From assembly GCA_947396885.1 (NCBI GenBank), contig OX377204.1, positions 57,461,139 through 57,525,138 of the forward strand: 64,000 bases of DNA, read 5' to 3'. A program made the position numbers and the translations under genes. The notes beneath the pieces were generated by a model. It made no database searches and was not told the DNA's origin. It saw only the letters and a program-made list of their open reading frames with translations. This document shows positions 35,951 through 46,074 of this stretch, piece after piece. Each line of letters starts with the position of its first letter. Positions within the stretch are counted from its first letter, which is position 1. The DNA is from Heligmosomoides polygyrus polygyrus. Lineage: Eukaryota; Nematoda; Chromadorea; Rhabditida; Heligmosomidae.

Positions 35951-37020
35951 AGTGGGAAACTCGATGTGTGCTGGGATGCGTGGTTCTCTCTACGTGGCCG
36001 AGAGGCTGACTTTTTGCTATCCCATCTGACGAATTCGCATTAGGCGGTAGACGAGAACACTTGAGGCCGGGATTCGTCCACTGTATTCCATTTTATGTTT
36101 GCAATTTTGTGTTGTTCGAATGTATTAAATGCTTCTCATGACGCTGCTCCTGCTTTTAGGAGAGAAACTCTCACACCTCTTCCCTCTCCTTCATTTCATC
36201 TGCGCTTTTTCCCTCCATTCCCCACTATCCCGGAATCGAGCTGCTCAAGCAAACCCACTTCTCGCGTTCGTTTTAGATGTTTTCTTTTGGTTTTTTCGCT
36301 CTCGTGCTTACAATCGCGAAAAATTATTCTTTGATGTCTATAGCTTTTTATTTCGATTTCCATCGCTATCGTTTTTGTGTCCTTGTGATTAGCGCAACTT
36401 TTCATATCCTGTCGAACAATGTATTTGATCCATTCGACGTTGGGTTCGAGAGGAAAATGCAAAGTGGCCTCCTACTAAAACCAGGAGCACCCGCAGATTA
36501 GAACTTTATTGGGATGCGCGATTCTCATCAGGGCTCGCTATTTTCGGAGACTGAATTATGAAAATTAACCAGAATTCGCTACCACCATACTTACTCCAGT
36601 GTTGGGGCGGGGTTGCTGTGTTGCTGCGGCACAGTCACGCAATTCGTGGGAAATGGTCTCCAGACTTTAATCTAATAGATCATCTGATGACCACCGCTTT
36701 TGTTTGAGTTTTTTCATTCCCACAGATTCCCACACTATGCGGCCGCTGTGGGAGCTTATATCTTATTCAACTACAAGGTATGGCTGCATGACCTTATCAG
36801 CGATTAATATCAATACATGTACATGTATTATGGGAACTCTACATCATTACATACATCGATCTCTGCATTCTTCCGAGGGTTTACTGTACTGACCCGAAAA
36901 GTGTAGAACAAGCAACCATTCAAGGAAAACAGCAATAATTCAAAAAGTGACTAGAGAAAAAAGTATTGTCCACTGCTTCACGTAGTTTTCACCTGTCTCT
37001 ATCTATGTCTACGTCTCTAT
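35951..37020. other. Unassigned part of the inner element
   Basis: Pyrimidine-rich with several short open frames (for example 36095-36334) and no recognised domain. I saw no splice-compatible chain of exons like that at 41.9-43.7 kb. Confidence 0.35.
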
Positions 37021-37021
37021 A

Positions 37022-37270
37022 TCTCTTGATGTCAGTTGATGCTGCAAAATCAACTCAGGTTCCGTCTTCAGCGACCTCGAATTCCCCAAGGCTGAAGTTT
37101 CGAGCCGCTTCAGTCACATTCACGAAAAAGCGATAATTTGACCGATATCTCTTGATGGCAATCGATACTGCAAAAACCAACTCAGGATCCGTCTTCAGCG
37201 ACCTCGAATTCCCCAAGGCTGAAGTTTCGAGCCTTTTCATTCACATTCACAAGAAATCGATAATTTGATT
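37022..37270 (-). repeat. Tandem pair of a 125-bp dispersed unit
   Basis: Two direct copies, about 37022-37145 and 37146-37270, share aactcagg-tccgtcttcagcgacctcgaattccccaaggctgaagtttcgagcc. In reverse complement the unit is the same family as at 45190-45295, 46110-46275 and 46925-47180 (cgaaacttcagc, ggtaatcgaggtcgctgaac, tcgatattgatcaaattatcg). Confidence 0.8.
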
Positions 37271-37967
37271 AATATTGTGTCTGGAAGAGCCCGGAAACCC
37301 CCATGGGACAGGTCCCTTACCTGTTTCTATCTTATTGTTCGAGTATCGATTGCCATCAAGGGATTAGAGAGATGATTTCGCCGAACGACCACAAAATCTA
37401 CATCGTAATGTTTTTAGGCGTCATAAGATGCATGTTGTGCAATTACGGAATAATTCAAATGGCGCCCCGCATTTCACGCGTTTTCACGCGTTCATTCGGA
37501 GGATTGCGGGCGGTTGTGCCTTTCAGATGTGCTTGTGCGGTTCAGTGCCTCTGTTTGCTCTTGTTCCAAATGTCTTCTGCTCTTTTTCCAAAGGTCTTCT
37601 CGCTGTTCCGTTGAAGTGCCGGTGATTCCGTATGAGTTGCGGTGGTATCGTGGCATGTAATAGGGACGAGTGAGGCACTCGTCCCTGTGTGGCGGATTCA
37701 TGAGAACTGTTCCAACTGCAGTTGTTTCTGGCTAGACTCCACTGAATTGATTAGCCGTTCGCTGACAGTGGAACATCTAGGTTGAATGCTAAAGGATAAG
37801 TAGCATGCCAGAATTACCAGTGGTTTGCTTTCGTTCATCTTCTTCTACGTTCACATTTTGACATCTTCTGTGAATGTTGCCAGTTTGCGTTGCGTCAGAA
37901 TAGTTTGACGTTCCAGGTAGATTTAGTGATGTGATTCCCTCACACTTACACTATCTTTTGTACTCTT

Positions 37968-38142
37968 TTTTTGTATCATGTTTACGCATTGTGTTCATTT
38001 GGAGGCGCTAAGAAGCACAGCTTCTTCTTAGCGCCTCTAAATGAAAATAATGCATAAACGTGCGATACAAAGAGGGATAACCAGTGAATACAGGGTGACT
38101 TGACTCAGAGATCAGGTCACCCTGTATTCACTGGTTATCCTC
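37968..38142. repeat. Two adjacent long hairpins
   Basis: Hairpin 1 pairs 37968-38015 with 38021-38072 (tttggaggcgctaagaag and its complement at the core). Hairpin 2 pairs 38072-38100 with 38114-38142: ggataaccagtgaatacagg-gtgac against its near-exact complement. The cluster continues with further hairpins to 38970. Confidence 0.85.
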
Positions 38143-38349
38143 TTCCTTGGCAAGAAGCCCATTTACATCAGCAGTGAGCTCAGTTCAGCAAAGAAATAGA
38201 ACATATGTTCTATTTCATCCTTTTTTCTTTTCTCAGTGCGGCACAATAGTTTTAATTTGATGTAACACATGATGTCGTGCAGGGCTCCCTTAGATGCTTA
38301 GATGCATGTGACCTTCCCTGATCCATTTAGCGCCCATCTTGTTTTAAGG

Positions 38350-38434
38350 CGCACACACACTTCACACCTATATGTTATACTTCGGCGACGCTGTTGTCGT
38401 CGAAGCTTAACATATAGGTGTCAAGTGTGTGTGC
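38350..38434. repeat. Hairpin with 38-bp arms
   Basis: gcacacacacttcacacctatatgttatacttcg-type left arm with a near-exact complement ending at 38434 (catataggtgtcaagtgtgtgtgc). Loop of about 8 nt. Confidence 0.85.
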
Positions 38435-38535
38435 AGTGTGAAGCAGTGGTCAGCGCCAGTGCAACAATATCGCGCCCCAGTCCACCAAACCTCCGGGCGC
38501 TCCTGCTTTTTGCTTTTAGAAGACCTGGAAAACCT

Positions 38536-38690
38536 CACGTTCAAATACCCGCGTTATTTGAACGTTCAAGCAACCACGTTCAAACGCGTTGAACATCCTT
38601 TGAACGCGGTTGTTTGAACGGTGTGTTCAAACAAACGCGTTTGTTGTTTGAACGGCGTTCAAACAACCGCGTTCAAACGCGTTTCGGCGG
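38536..38690. repeat. Clustered GTTCAAACAACCGCG inverted words
   Basis: The words gttcaaacaa, ccgcgttcaaacgcg and ttgtttgaacg alternate in both orientations. The 150-bp segment can fold in several registers, a design also seen in the TTCGAATA arrays. Confidence 0.75.
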
Positions 38691-38921
38691 GAAGGACCGC
38701 GGACGTTTCCGCTTGGTGACGAATATTTCGTATTATACATCGTTCGTCCGTTACGAATGTCATACTGCTCTCTCTATTAAGTGCTTCTACTGATGTTTCT
38801 GATCTCTGTCTCTTCGGAACTCAACGATCTCCGCTCAAGTCGACTGAATTATAAAAGTCAACCGGAATCTGCTGCCATCGTAATCCGGCGTTCGTTTGAT
38901 TTGACGCGTGAGCGGTCCTTT

Positions 38922-38970
38922 AAACCTTCGCGACCCTACTGCGCTGTACGCAGTAGGGTCGCGAAGGTTT
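38922..38970. repeat. Perfect 22-bp hairpin, 5-nt loop
   Basis: aaaccttcgcgaccctactg-cg at 38922-38943, loop ctgta, and its exact complement at 38949-38970. It could act as a terminator-like or cruciform structure, but no function can be read from sequence. Confidence 0.9.
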
Positions 38971-39033
38971 GAATCCATTTTGGCTCCATTTTGAATCCAT
39001 TTTGGCTGCTTTTTGCTCAGGGGTGATTAAACT

Positions 39034-39684
39034 TTGCGGCGTGCCACTGTTTCTTTTTGGCGTGTTAGTTGGCTCTTTTTACCATCGAACCTATTTGCAA
39101 ATATGAATGTGTTCTATCGTGTGGGGGGGGGGGTACGGACTTCTGGGGCCGTATGCTTGTCTACCCTGAGCCTCCCCCGATGGGGGATGGGGTGCCCCGG
39201 CGCGTCTCTCTGGTATGCTCGTCTCTCGTCTCTCCCAGAAAACGAACTGTATTGGCCGTGTTTGGGAGGTAGACCTGCTGAACGTGAGCCAGCAATGCAT
39301 GAATGTGGATTCCTTGTTTTAATTGACCGTCTCTTCGTGTTGTGCTATGTTCTACACATTCCGAACCATAAAATCGAACTGACTTTTCGTGAGCTCGATG
39401 CACTGCCGATAGTTAAAGCGCCGCAACGACAAATTACGGTAGCGGCTTCTTTGGAAAGTAGGCTCTGTAGGAAAGCTCCGAAGGAGGGGCAGAAGTTCAT
39501 GCTTGTCCTCGATGGAACCGAGAACCGTTTTTTGCGTTCTCATATTCGGAATGATCTCGGTTTTTCCGAAAAAATGTTCTGTTTCATGTGGAAGCCGCAC
39601 GAAATGTTCTATTCCCGCCATTATGCCCACTACCCTAGAAGGCGATTTTTCGGAAGAGGTAGGCATGAGAGAATCGAACACTGA
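39034..39684 (+). CDS. Unassigned 216-codon open frame
   Basis: Longest single open frame in the inner element outside the 9-exon gene. Its second half (from about residue 100: LTFRELDALPIV, KFMLVLDGTENRF, FCFMWKPHEMFYSRHY) has a protein-like composition, but the first half contains a G-run and low-complexity stretches. The opposite strand is also open over 39681-39352, which lowers confidence. I cannot assign a family or connect it by splice sites to the gene at 41885. Confidence 0.2.
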   Translation: MRRATVSFWRVSWLFLPSNLFANMNVFYRVGGGVRTSGAVCLSTLSLPRWGMGCPGASLWYARLSSLPENELYWPCLGGRPAEREPAMHECGFLVLIDRLFVLCYVLHIPNHKIELTFRELDALPIVKAPQRQITVAASLESRLCRKAPKEGQKFMLVLDGTENRFLRSHIRNDLGFSEKMFCFMWKPHEMFYSRHYAHYPRRRFFGRGRHERIEH

Positions 39685-40346
39685 TCCACTATCTAAATAT
39701 GTTCGTTCCGTTTCTATCGTTTGTTTCGTTCGTTTCGTTCGCCTCGTTCGCTATTATTTGCCAAAGCTGAGCAACTTTGAAACTACGAAAGCAAAAACAA
39801 AAACTAAGCAAAACGTGACAAATGCAGAAACAGCTAGGAACAAAAACAACTAACCACAGTACAGACGTGTTAATTTTGATTGGTACTATGTTCTACTATT
39901 TCTTAGGGTTCTTATGTATATATTTATGAAATCTTCGGAATTTCACGATTCTGAAGAAACATCTTTACGTTTTTCTACCATTTTTACGTCAATCTGGACA
40001 ATTTCGAAATTGATTTGAACAATTTTCAAATAAAAACGAAATTTTCGAGTCTAATTCACGCCCTAAGCTCTCTCTACTATTTACTCACTTTGGTACTTTG
40101 ATGGTCCTTCTGATGATGTGAACATTCGCTTTCTCTCTGTAGATTGGGATTGAATTGCTTTTCCAAAGAAAATTTTTAAGTTTTCCCAAATTTTCCTTGA
40201 ACAAGTATTCTAACCATCTTGGAGAGACTGTACCTTAACCGGCAAGAAGCTTGTTCGGATTTGGAAGACGTTCACTTTGATTTCAATGGCCACAGGCTTT
40301 TTCAGAAGAGTTTAGAATTTGACATGGAAATGTTACATATGTATTA

Positions 40347-41228
40347 GGGTGTCCCACACAGAATGTCGCTTCAGTCCGAAAAGTTAAGTTCGTACAAAGT
40401 AATTAAAACCAAACTTAGTTCGGTCATATACACTCCACAATTATCAACACCCCCAACGTACACGCAAAGATTGGATCCTGTCTTTAAAGAAATGAGCTGG
40501 CCGCGAATCGAGGAAGCTGCTCACCCAAATCCCGACTTCTTCGTAGTCAGGGAACATTTTCCCACCCAAGGCGTGCTGCATTGAGTGGAATATGTGGCAG
40601 TCGGATGGGGTAATGTCAGGGCTGTATGTAGATGGGGCAAAGCCACATTTCTCGATTTTCTACTGCACGACTTTTGCGGCATGAGGCCTCGCATGGGCAT
40701 GCAGCAAGGTGGTAGTGGATGTGTCAACTCGATTTGGATTCAGATTTGGAGCACGATTTGGAATAGGATTTGGAGCAGACAAGCTCTACTGCAAGCTCCC
40801 AAATCGATCTTGTCGGATCATCTTCAACGGCAGCCCGTGAAAGTTCGCACTTGGCTACCATGCTGTTCCTGTTCAAGACTTTCGTCGACGGTGGCAAAAC
40901 GTTGACGTTTTCAAAAGACAATGCGACCACCGCTCGCATTGTCTTTTGAAAACGACATCTTCGTCAAATGCAGTTACCAACTAACGATGCGATTCCGCAG
41001 CGGATTTCTTCAATTTGAAGTCGCAGAGCAGGCGCGCGCATAATCATTTTCTGGTCCATTGTAGTTAAAAGGCTATAATTTTAGAAACAGATGGGGAAAT
41101 GATGTAGGAAAATAGTAAATATAGAAGATGAAATGTCGCGAAAAATTAACCCTAAGTGAGCTCACAACCGAAGCGAATAGCTGTGAAAGGAAGGCCACAA
41201 TGTACGCGACATTCTGTGTGGGACAACC
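40347..41228 (-). mobile_element. Mariner element with deleted transposase
   Basis: Terminal inverted repeats gggtgtcccacacagaatgt-cgc at 40347-40369 and its complement at 41206-41228 (one mismatch). TA dinucleotides are at 40345-40346 and 41229-41230. Minus-strand remnants of a mariner transposase are readable. The N-terminal helix-turn-helix (RAAVEDDPTRSIWELAVEL) lies near 40830. The C-terminal end (IFHSMQHAL, GKMFPDYEEV, SFLDSRPAHFF, IQSLRVRW) lies near 40640-40470 across frameshifts. The catalytic D,D34D segment between them is largely missing. 882 bp against roughly 1.3 kb for intact mariners. Confidence 0.85.
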
Positions 41229-41884
41229 TAATGTCATGTAGTCTGGTTGTTCTCCCTTTCTTCACGATTTTGATGCAACCTCTGGCTCCATATCGAGAGG
41301 AAACCCTTCAGCTGGCATGATCAACTTGGGCAAGTGTTGAGAGTTGTGATCTCTTTGGGGCAGGTATGGAGAGCATTGAAAAAGATTGAGTTAAACTATT
41401 GAAAAGTTGTTCTCCAAGGATCTTGCTAACATTAGAATTCTTCCGTCTTTGTCCATGTGGGCTGAAATGACGGCTTCCCGATCATTGAGACCACCCATAA
41501 TTGACATCACCGCGTATATCGTGACCAAATGAAAATGTTAGATTAACATATTTACTACGACTCTTTTTGGAAATTCTCGTACCCTAACACCGTAAACTAA
41601 GTGTCTGAAATATCTCAAACAATTTACCAATCTAGTGGTCATAGGTTTTTTATTAAATTATTAAAGAAATCAAAAATAGTGATTTTCTGATATATCGCAA
41701 ATTGTCCAGTTTGATGTGAATTCGGTATACATGTTATCGAGCGGACAAAAATGTTCAGACGTGATTATGCTCACTACTAAATCATAAAACAAAACTGAAC
41801 ACACCAGCCAAAAACTAGGATCACTACAAAATAAAGTAAAATGGAAGCAAGCATAGCAACATTCAACAAAATCAAGTATTTTAG
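41229..41884. other. Spacer before the 9-exon gene
   Basis: AT-rich, no recognised feature. It may contain the 5' part of the gene at 41885, since that exon opens with a splice acceptor (gtattttag) and has no in-frame ATG upstream. I could not pick a convincing first exon. Confidence 0.35.
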
Positions 41885-43658
41885 AAAAGAATGAGGACAG
41901 TTTTACGGAGCAGGTCAGCAGCATCACCGAAGCTAAGAAAAACGAAAACGCTCAAGGAGGGGGCAACATCATCAATACCGACCAACACTATGGGGAAAGT
42001 CATCTTGATTCTGAGCAATCCTGCCGATACCGCAGCTTTAGCTCGGTGAAGTTGACAAGAGCAACATGGATGGCGAATACCTATTGGCAAAGGCGTGAGC
42101 TGAAGATCATCAAGACGTGTGCAAACTCGAGTTGCAAGTGTGACGCACGATTCAATCTCGTGGACTTCAGGCAGAAGAAAGAGTACGTGTACAAAGAGAT
42201 GCGTACCACTTTGCAGCCGATATGGGTCGATATGGGTCAGCAACATATACAGACCATTGGTTCAGATTTGTCAGCATACACCGTGGCAACGCCTTCTTGA
42301 GCAATGGTCGAGACTTCAGGGTTTCGGTACTCGGTTCTGAGACATCATCGTCTTCCCAAGGGTCTTCTTCGTCACAAGGACAGGAGAACGTGAAGCAACT
42401 GTAAATTTCGTTTACTCATGGTGTAGTCAACCTCGTCTCTGGCAGTTCACTTCTGTTGCATTCACCTAGGCGAGTCGAGGATCCCCTGATTAGAAAGCTG
42501 GTAGAGATGCAGAGGAGAAGCAGGATGACTGACGAGGAAATATTGGTAGTTCTCTCATAAAGCTTTGGTTTCGGTTCCTTCACAGTAACTGCAGCTGAGC
42601 ACTTCTCCCTTCAGAATGCGGTTAAGGACGACATCTTTCCCACGGACCTCTTCAGCCTTATCGACGACGTCATTTCTGCACAGAATGCTGAGGAGATAGT
42701 GCGCCGCTCGAGGCAGTTGAAGTCGGCCATAACAGTTAGTATATTACGACCGAATCATCTCTGGTTAGTGTAGTCGACTTCTCCGCTCAGATTCGACTCC
42801 TGCAAGACCGAGTGAGGTCTACGATCTCTGCTTTGTCGGCGCTGATGAAAAAGATTTACCAGAAAAACAGCGACGAGATGTCCGAGCGGTCGACAGAATT
42901 TGGAGCACTTGATGTGCCTTCCGGAGACTTCACGATCCCATCTTCGTCATACGGCCCTGGTGAGCTTTCGAAGTCCTATATGCCCAATTTCCCTTCTTAT
43001 CTTCTTCTCGACACTTAGCATGTGTCTTTGAAGGAGGTGACCTGTCCGCCCTCTACACTCGGCTCCAGCGCACATCTCGGGTGCCCTCGTCGACCTCGGA
43101 ATACGTCAGTTTCTTCAACAAGTTCATCCACCACATCGTGTCGGAGGTTGGTGTTAGATGCCCGTTTGCGTTAGCCTTCTCAGCTTAAGGTGTATCCCAC
43201 ATAAGCATCTAAACTTTTAGATGTATTCTCGTGACGTGTGGCCCCGACTTACGGCGCGCACCAGAAAAAGAAAAAACCAGTACGTCGACTTCGAATCCGA
43301 ACTGGTCATAAGTAAGTAGTGACATTACCCGAACACATGTTTCTACAACCAACTCATCACCTTTTAGATTTCGTGAAGGCCATGTACGAGAAGGCAAATA
43401 AGGAGGTCCGCACGTCCTTCTACTTCGACGTATTCCATATGATAACTGTGGCGCTGTACGTAATAAATTGAATATTCACAATCCACATTTCTACACAACA
43501 AAAACAGTTGTTTCAGCACCAACTTCCGCCGAAACATGAAAAGTCACGAAGCAGCGGAGCAGTCCACCAGCTATGCCGCCATCGACAATGACACAATTCC
43601 GTCGCGACCCTCCTCGCAAGCACCGACGGCGGACTGGAAGCGTCGCAGCGGACTGTGA
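41885..43658 (+). CDS. Nine-exon gene of unknown family inside the 10.8-kb element (5'-partial)
   Basis: The exons are 41885-42202, 42241-42400, 42470-42545, 42615-42738, 42774-42959, 43019-43146, 43221-43311, 43368-43455 and 43517-43658, ending in TGA. Every intron is GT-AG, 35-74 nt long, and each junction keeps phase, giving about 437 codons without a stop. Two introns (38 and 35 nt) are very short and less certain. The product is hydrophilic. It has a Cys cluster (CANSSCKC) in exon 1, a Ser/Gln-rich linker (SETSSSSQGSSSSQGQ) in exon 2, helical charged middle exons (RKLVEMQRRSRMTDEEI, AQIRLLQDRVRSTISAL) and a basic segment (RLTARTRKRKNQY) in exon 7. I recognise no family, no DDE-type triad and no membrane segment. 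Placement between subterminal repeats suggests an element-encoded factor (inference). The start codon is not found; the first in-frame Met is at about residue 62. Confidence 0.6.
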
Positions 43659-43967
43659 GCTCGGCGGAGAGTGATGCCAGTATGGCGCTGAGCTTCTTCG
43701 ACTACAGTCAGGAATGAACCCGCACCACAACCTCTACATTGCCACTTCTTGGTTTCGCGATATCATGTTCGATCTCCTGTTGTGCATTATATGCACTTCA
43801 AAACGCGTTCTTATACTGCTATGTGGAGTAGTTTATGTGACAATAAACTTTATGGAAGTCACGCGCATCTCAAAAAATATTCAGAAACGACAACACATTT
43901 AATTTCAATGTCGCAAGTAACAACACATATCAACCGGGACATAAATTGTAAAACGAATAAAAATACA

Positions 43968-44249
43968 AACATACGCAAAAGCTAGCGTGGCATGCAACTA
44001 GGTGTGATATCTATGTGTGACTAGGCCCGTGCTCCCAGTCTACTCGTGAGGCGCAATATACTTCACGTTGGATTGTCGTAGGGAGCCCGCTTGCCGTTAA
44101 GTACTGCTAGCAGGTGGTTTGAAGCTGGGGGCTCCCTACGACAATCCAACGTGAAGTATATTGCGCCTCACGAGTAGACTGGGAGCACGGGCCTAGTCAC
44201 ACATAGATATCACACCTAGTTGCATGCCACGTTAGCTTTTGCGTATGTT
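43968..44249. repeat. Near-perfect 121-bp inverted repeat with 40-bp loop
   Basis: Arms 43968-44088 and 44129-44249 are reverse complements with one mismatch (gctagcg against gctaacg). The loop 44089-44128 is unrelated. Near-identity over 121 bp implies recent origin or active correction. It lies just inside the right subterminal repeats of the 10.8-kb element and 310 bp after the gene's stop codon. A transcript would form a 121-bp hairpin. Confidence 0.95.
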
Positions 44250-44572
44250 GCTTGCTAGTTACAAAACGGAGTAAGATACTTGCGACATTGAAAATTAAGT
44301 AAGCTACATGCGAGCTTATAGTAAGTTACATGTATGTTGCATGTAAGAAAGCGAACCTTAGGGGACCCCGGGGGAATTTCCCCCTGGGGGCCCAGATTTC
44401 TAAGTTAGTTACATGCGACCTTAGTTTAAGCTACTTCCACCTTACATGTAAGGTTATACAACTAGGGCCCCCGGGGGCCCTAGTTTTGCTTTCTTACATG
44501 CAAGGTGCCTGTAAGTTACCTAAACCTTGCGCTTTTCTGGCGTGAGGCAATCATTTACTCGCGCTAATCGAG
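44250..44572. repeat. Right subterminal repeats
   Basis: Same vocabulary as 33809-34560 (gtaagttacatg, caagtaac, ttacatgtaagg), plus two strong GC palindromes: gggaccccgggggaatttcccccTggggg near 44360 and actagggcccccgggggccctagt at 44461-44485. Confidence 0.75.
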
Positions 44573-44659
44573 CAAGTAACTTGTCTCCAGTTTTCTGAGC
44601 GCCGCCCTATTGGGACAAGTTTGCTGCGCGCGAAGCCGTCGCTAATTGGCGTGACATCG

Positions 44660-44909
44660 TCCAAACACCTAACATCTGATAGCAGACGATTGAGAAGCGC
44701 ATCACGGGGAGCTCTGAAATCATTTTCCAGATGTTGCCAACTCTAAAGATGTTGCTGTACTTGTCGGAAAATGCGGACGACGCCTTCGTACTGAGCAATG
44801 GGGGGGGGACCTGAAGAAAGCCTTGGCGCTGCACCTGAGAACTCTTTTCCTTCAAATATGGTGAGCGACATTCTGACTGTTGTCTCAAGAACGAAATCAG
44901 TTCAGGAAT
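44660..44909 (+). pseudogene. Coding remnant of unknown family, frameshifted at a G-run
   Basis: Plus-strand frame reads TIEKRITGSSEIIFQMLPTL, KMLLYLSENADDAFVLSNGG up to a run of nine G at 44802-44810. It resumes in another frame as SLGAAPENSFPSNMVSDIL and ends TKSVQE-stop near 44909. A splice acceptor-like atagcag precedes it. The two pieces join if the G-run changed length, so this was probably an exon. It lies just outside the right end of the 10.8-kb element, within the outer inverted repeats. I cannot name the family. Confidence 0.4.
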
Positions 44910-45189
44910 AGAGCTGCAGGGCCAAGGGAAGTGAGCAGAAATGCGATGCCTCCATGTGAAGGCCCGGACATCTTGTCCTCGGCGCGCCTCTCGCCCCGCC
45001 CCTTTCTGGGGGCGGTGTATCCAACGACTCTCCGCCGGAAATTACGGGGCACAAATTAAGGCAAGAAAATAGCGGAAATTACCAAGACGCCTTCTACGTG
45101 CCTGGCGACTCGGTAGACGTGCCGAACACGTCGTCAACCGTGCCAGGCGATGCAGTAGACGTGCCGAACACGTCGCCCACGTCACCAAG

Positions 45190-45295
45190 CGGTCCGAAAC
45201 TTCAGCCGTGAGGGTAATTGAGGTCGCTGAACATGATTATGAAGTTCGTTTTTGAAGTGTCGATTGCCATCAACCGATATTGAACAAATTGCAGA
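45190..45295 (+). repeat. Dispersed 125-bp unit, intron-like copy
   Basis: Contains gaaacttcagccgtgagggtaattgaggtcgctgaacatga, then a run to tcaaccgatattgaacaaattgcag. The same unit recurs at 46110-46275 (twice), 46925-47180 and, inverted, at 37022-37270. Here it sits between two VPGD repeat blocks and has donor-like ggtaattg and acceptor-like ttgcag ends. Confidence 0.6.
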
Positions 45296-45797
45296 AGACG
45301 TGCCGAACACGTCGCATACGTGCCTGGGGATTCCGAAGGCGTGCCGAATGCGTTGTCCGACGTCCCTGGGGGTTCAGAAGACGTGCCGAACATGTCGTCC
45401 GCTAGGGAAGATCATTGAGGGGGATCAGTAGTAATGGGGGACGAGTTCTACTAAAGGGGAGTAATGAGTGACCACCAAATCGCCCTATGTATAAAGGAGG
45501 AAGGGTTTTTGGTCCGAAGTTAGTCCCTTGGACTTTGTGTACTTCTTTGTGTAAGTTTGAGAGATATTTGGCAATTGTCCAATACTGTTGTTTACCATCG
45601 ACGTCTCACTGCCAGACGGGTGGTGGCACCCATATGACGAGGTCTCGAAAGACGTCTCTATTGTTTTTGGCTATATGCCAAGACCAAGGAACACCCATAT
45701 GACGAGGTTTCGCAAGACGCGTCTGTGGATCATACCTCATTGTTCCTTATCAGCTCTGCTGTGTGGCGCATTTGCGTTATTCTGCCTCATCATACTA

Positions 45798-45876
45798 TCA
45801 TACTATATAATAATCCGCTAAGCGATGAGTCACACTATCGATCGACGCGATGAGTCACAAAATAGGGGAAATTACG
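45798..45876 (+). repeat. 76-bp direct repeat, copy 2
   Basis: Copy of 33672-33750 with about two substitutions, in the same orientation. It is followed by ggggcacaaattaaggcaagaa, a block that also occurs at 45047-45070. Confidence 0.85.
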
Positions 45877-46074
45877 GGGCACAAATTAAGGCAAGAAATT
45901 AGCGGAAAATACCCAGACCGCGCCTGGCGACTCAGAAGACGAGCAGAACAGGTCGGCGACCGTGCATGGCGAGCCGTAGACGTGCCGAGCACGTCGGCGA
46001 CCGTGCATGGTGAGCCGTAGACGTGCCGAAGACGTGCCTGGGCATTTAAATGATCATCGACGGAAGGTCTTCAC

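Larger units (their letters stand above)
33781..44600. mobile_element. 10.8-kb inner element with perfect 28-bp inverted ends
   Basis: gctcagaaaactggagacaa-gttacttg at 33781-33808 is matched by its exact reverse complement at 44573-44600. Inside each end are many iterations of gtaagttacttgcg-like words (33809-34560 on the left, 44250-44572 on the right), as in transposons whose subterminal repeats bind transposase. Flanking 7-mers are gctgccc and gccgccc, a possible imperfect target duplication. It carries a 9-exon gene (41885-43658), three related direct blocks (34570-35950), perfect hairpins and a mariner. I do not recognise a transposase. MULE-, CACTA- or other large TIR families are possible but unproven. 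Confidence 0.7.
45088..46045 (+). repeat. Tandem VPGD-type coding-like repeats in three blocks
   Basis: Blocks at 45088-45190, 45290-45418 and 45915-46045 consist of 33-39-bp units of the type gacgtgccgaacacgtcg and gtgcctggcgactc. In frame they read VPGDSVDVPNTSS, then VPGDSEGVPNALSDVPGG with EDVPNMSS, ending in TGA at the second block. The blocks are separated by a roughly 105-bp member of the dispersed 125-bp unit that ends in a good splice acceptor (aaattgcag), so an exon-intron arrangement is possible. The third block has in-frame stops. Confidence 0.5.

Noticed and set aside
39352..39681. 109-codon minus-strand open frame
   Set aside because: It is antisense to a longer equally unassigned frame, and no evidence favours it.
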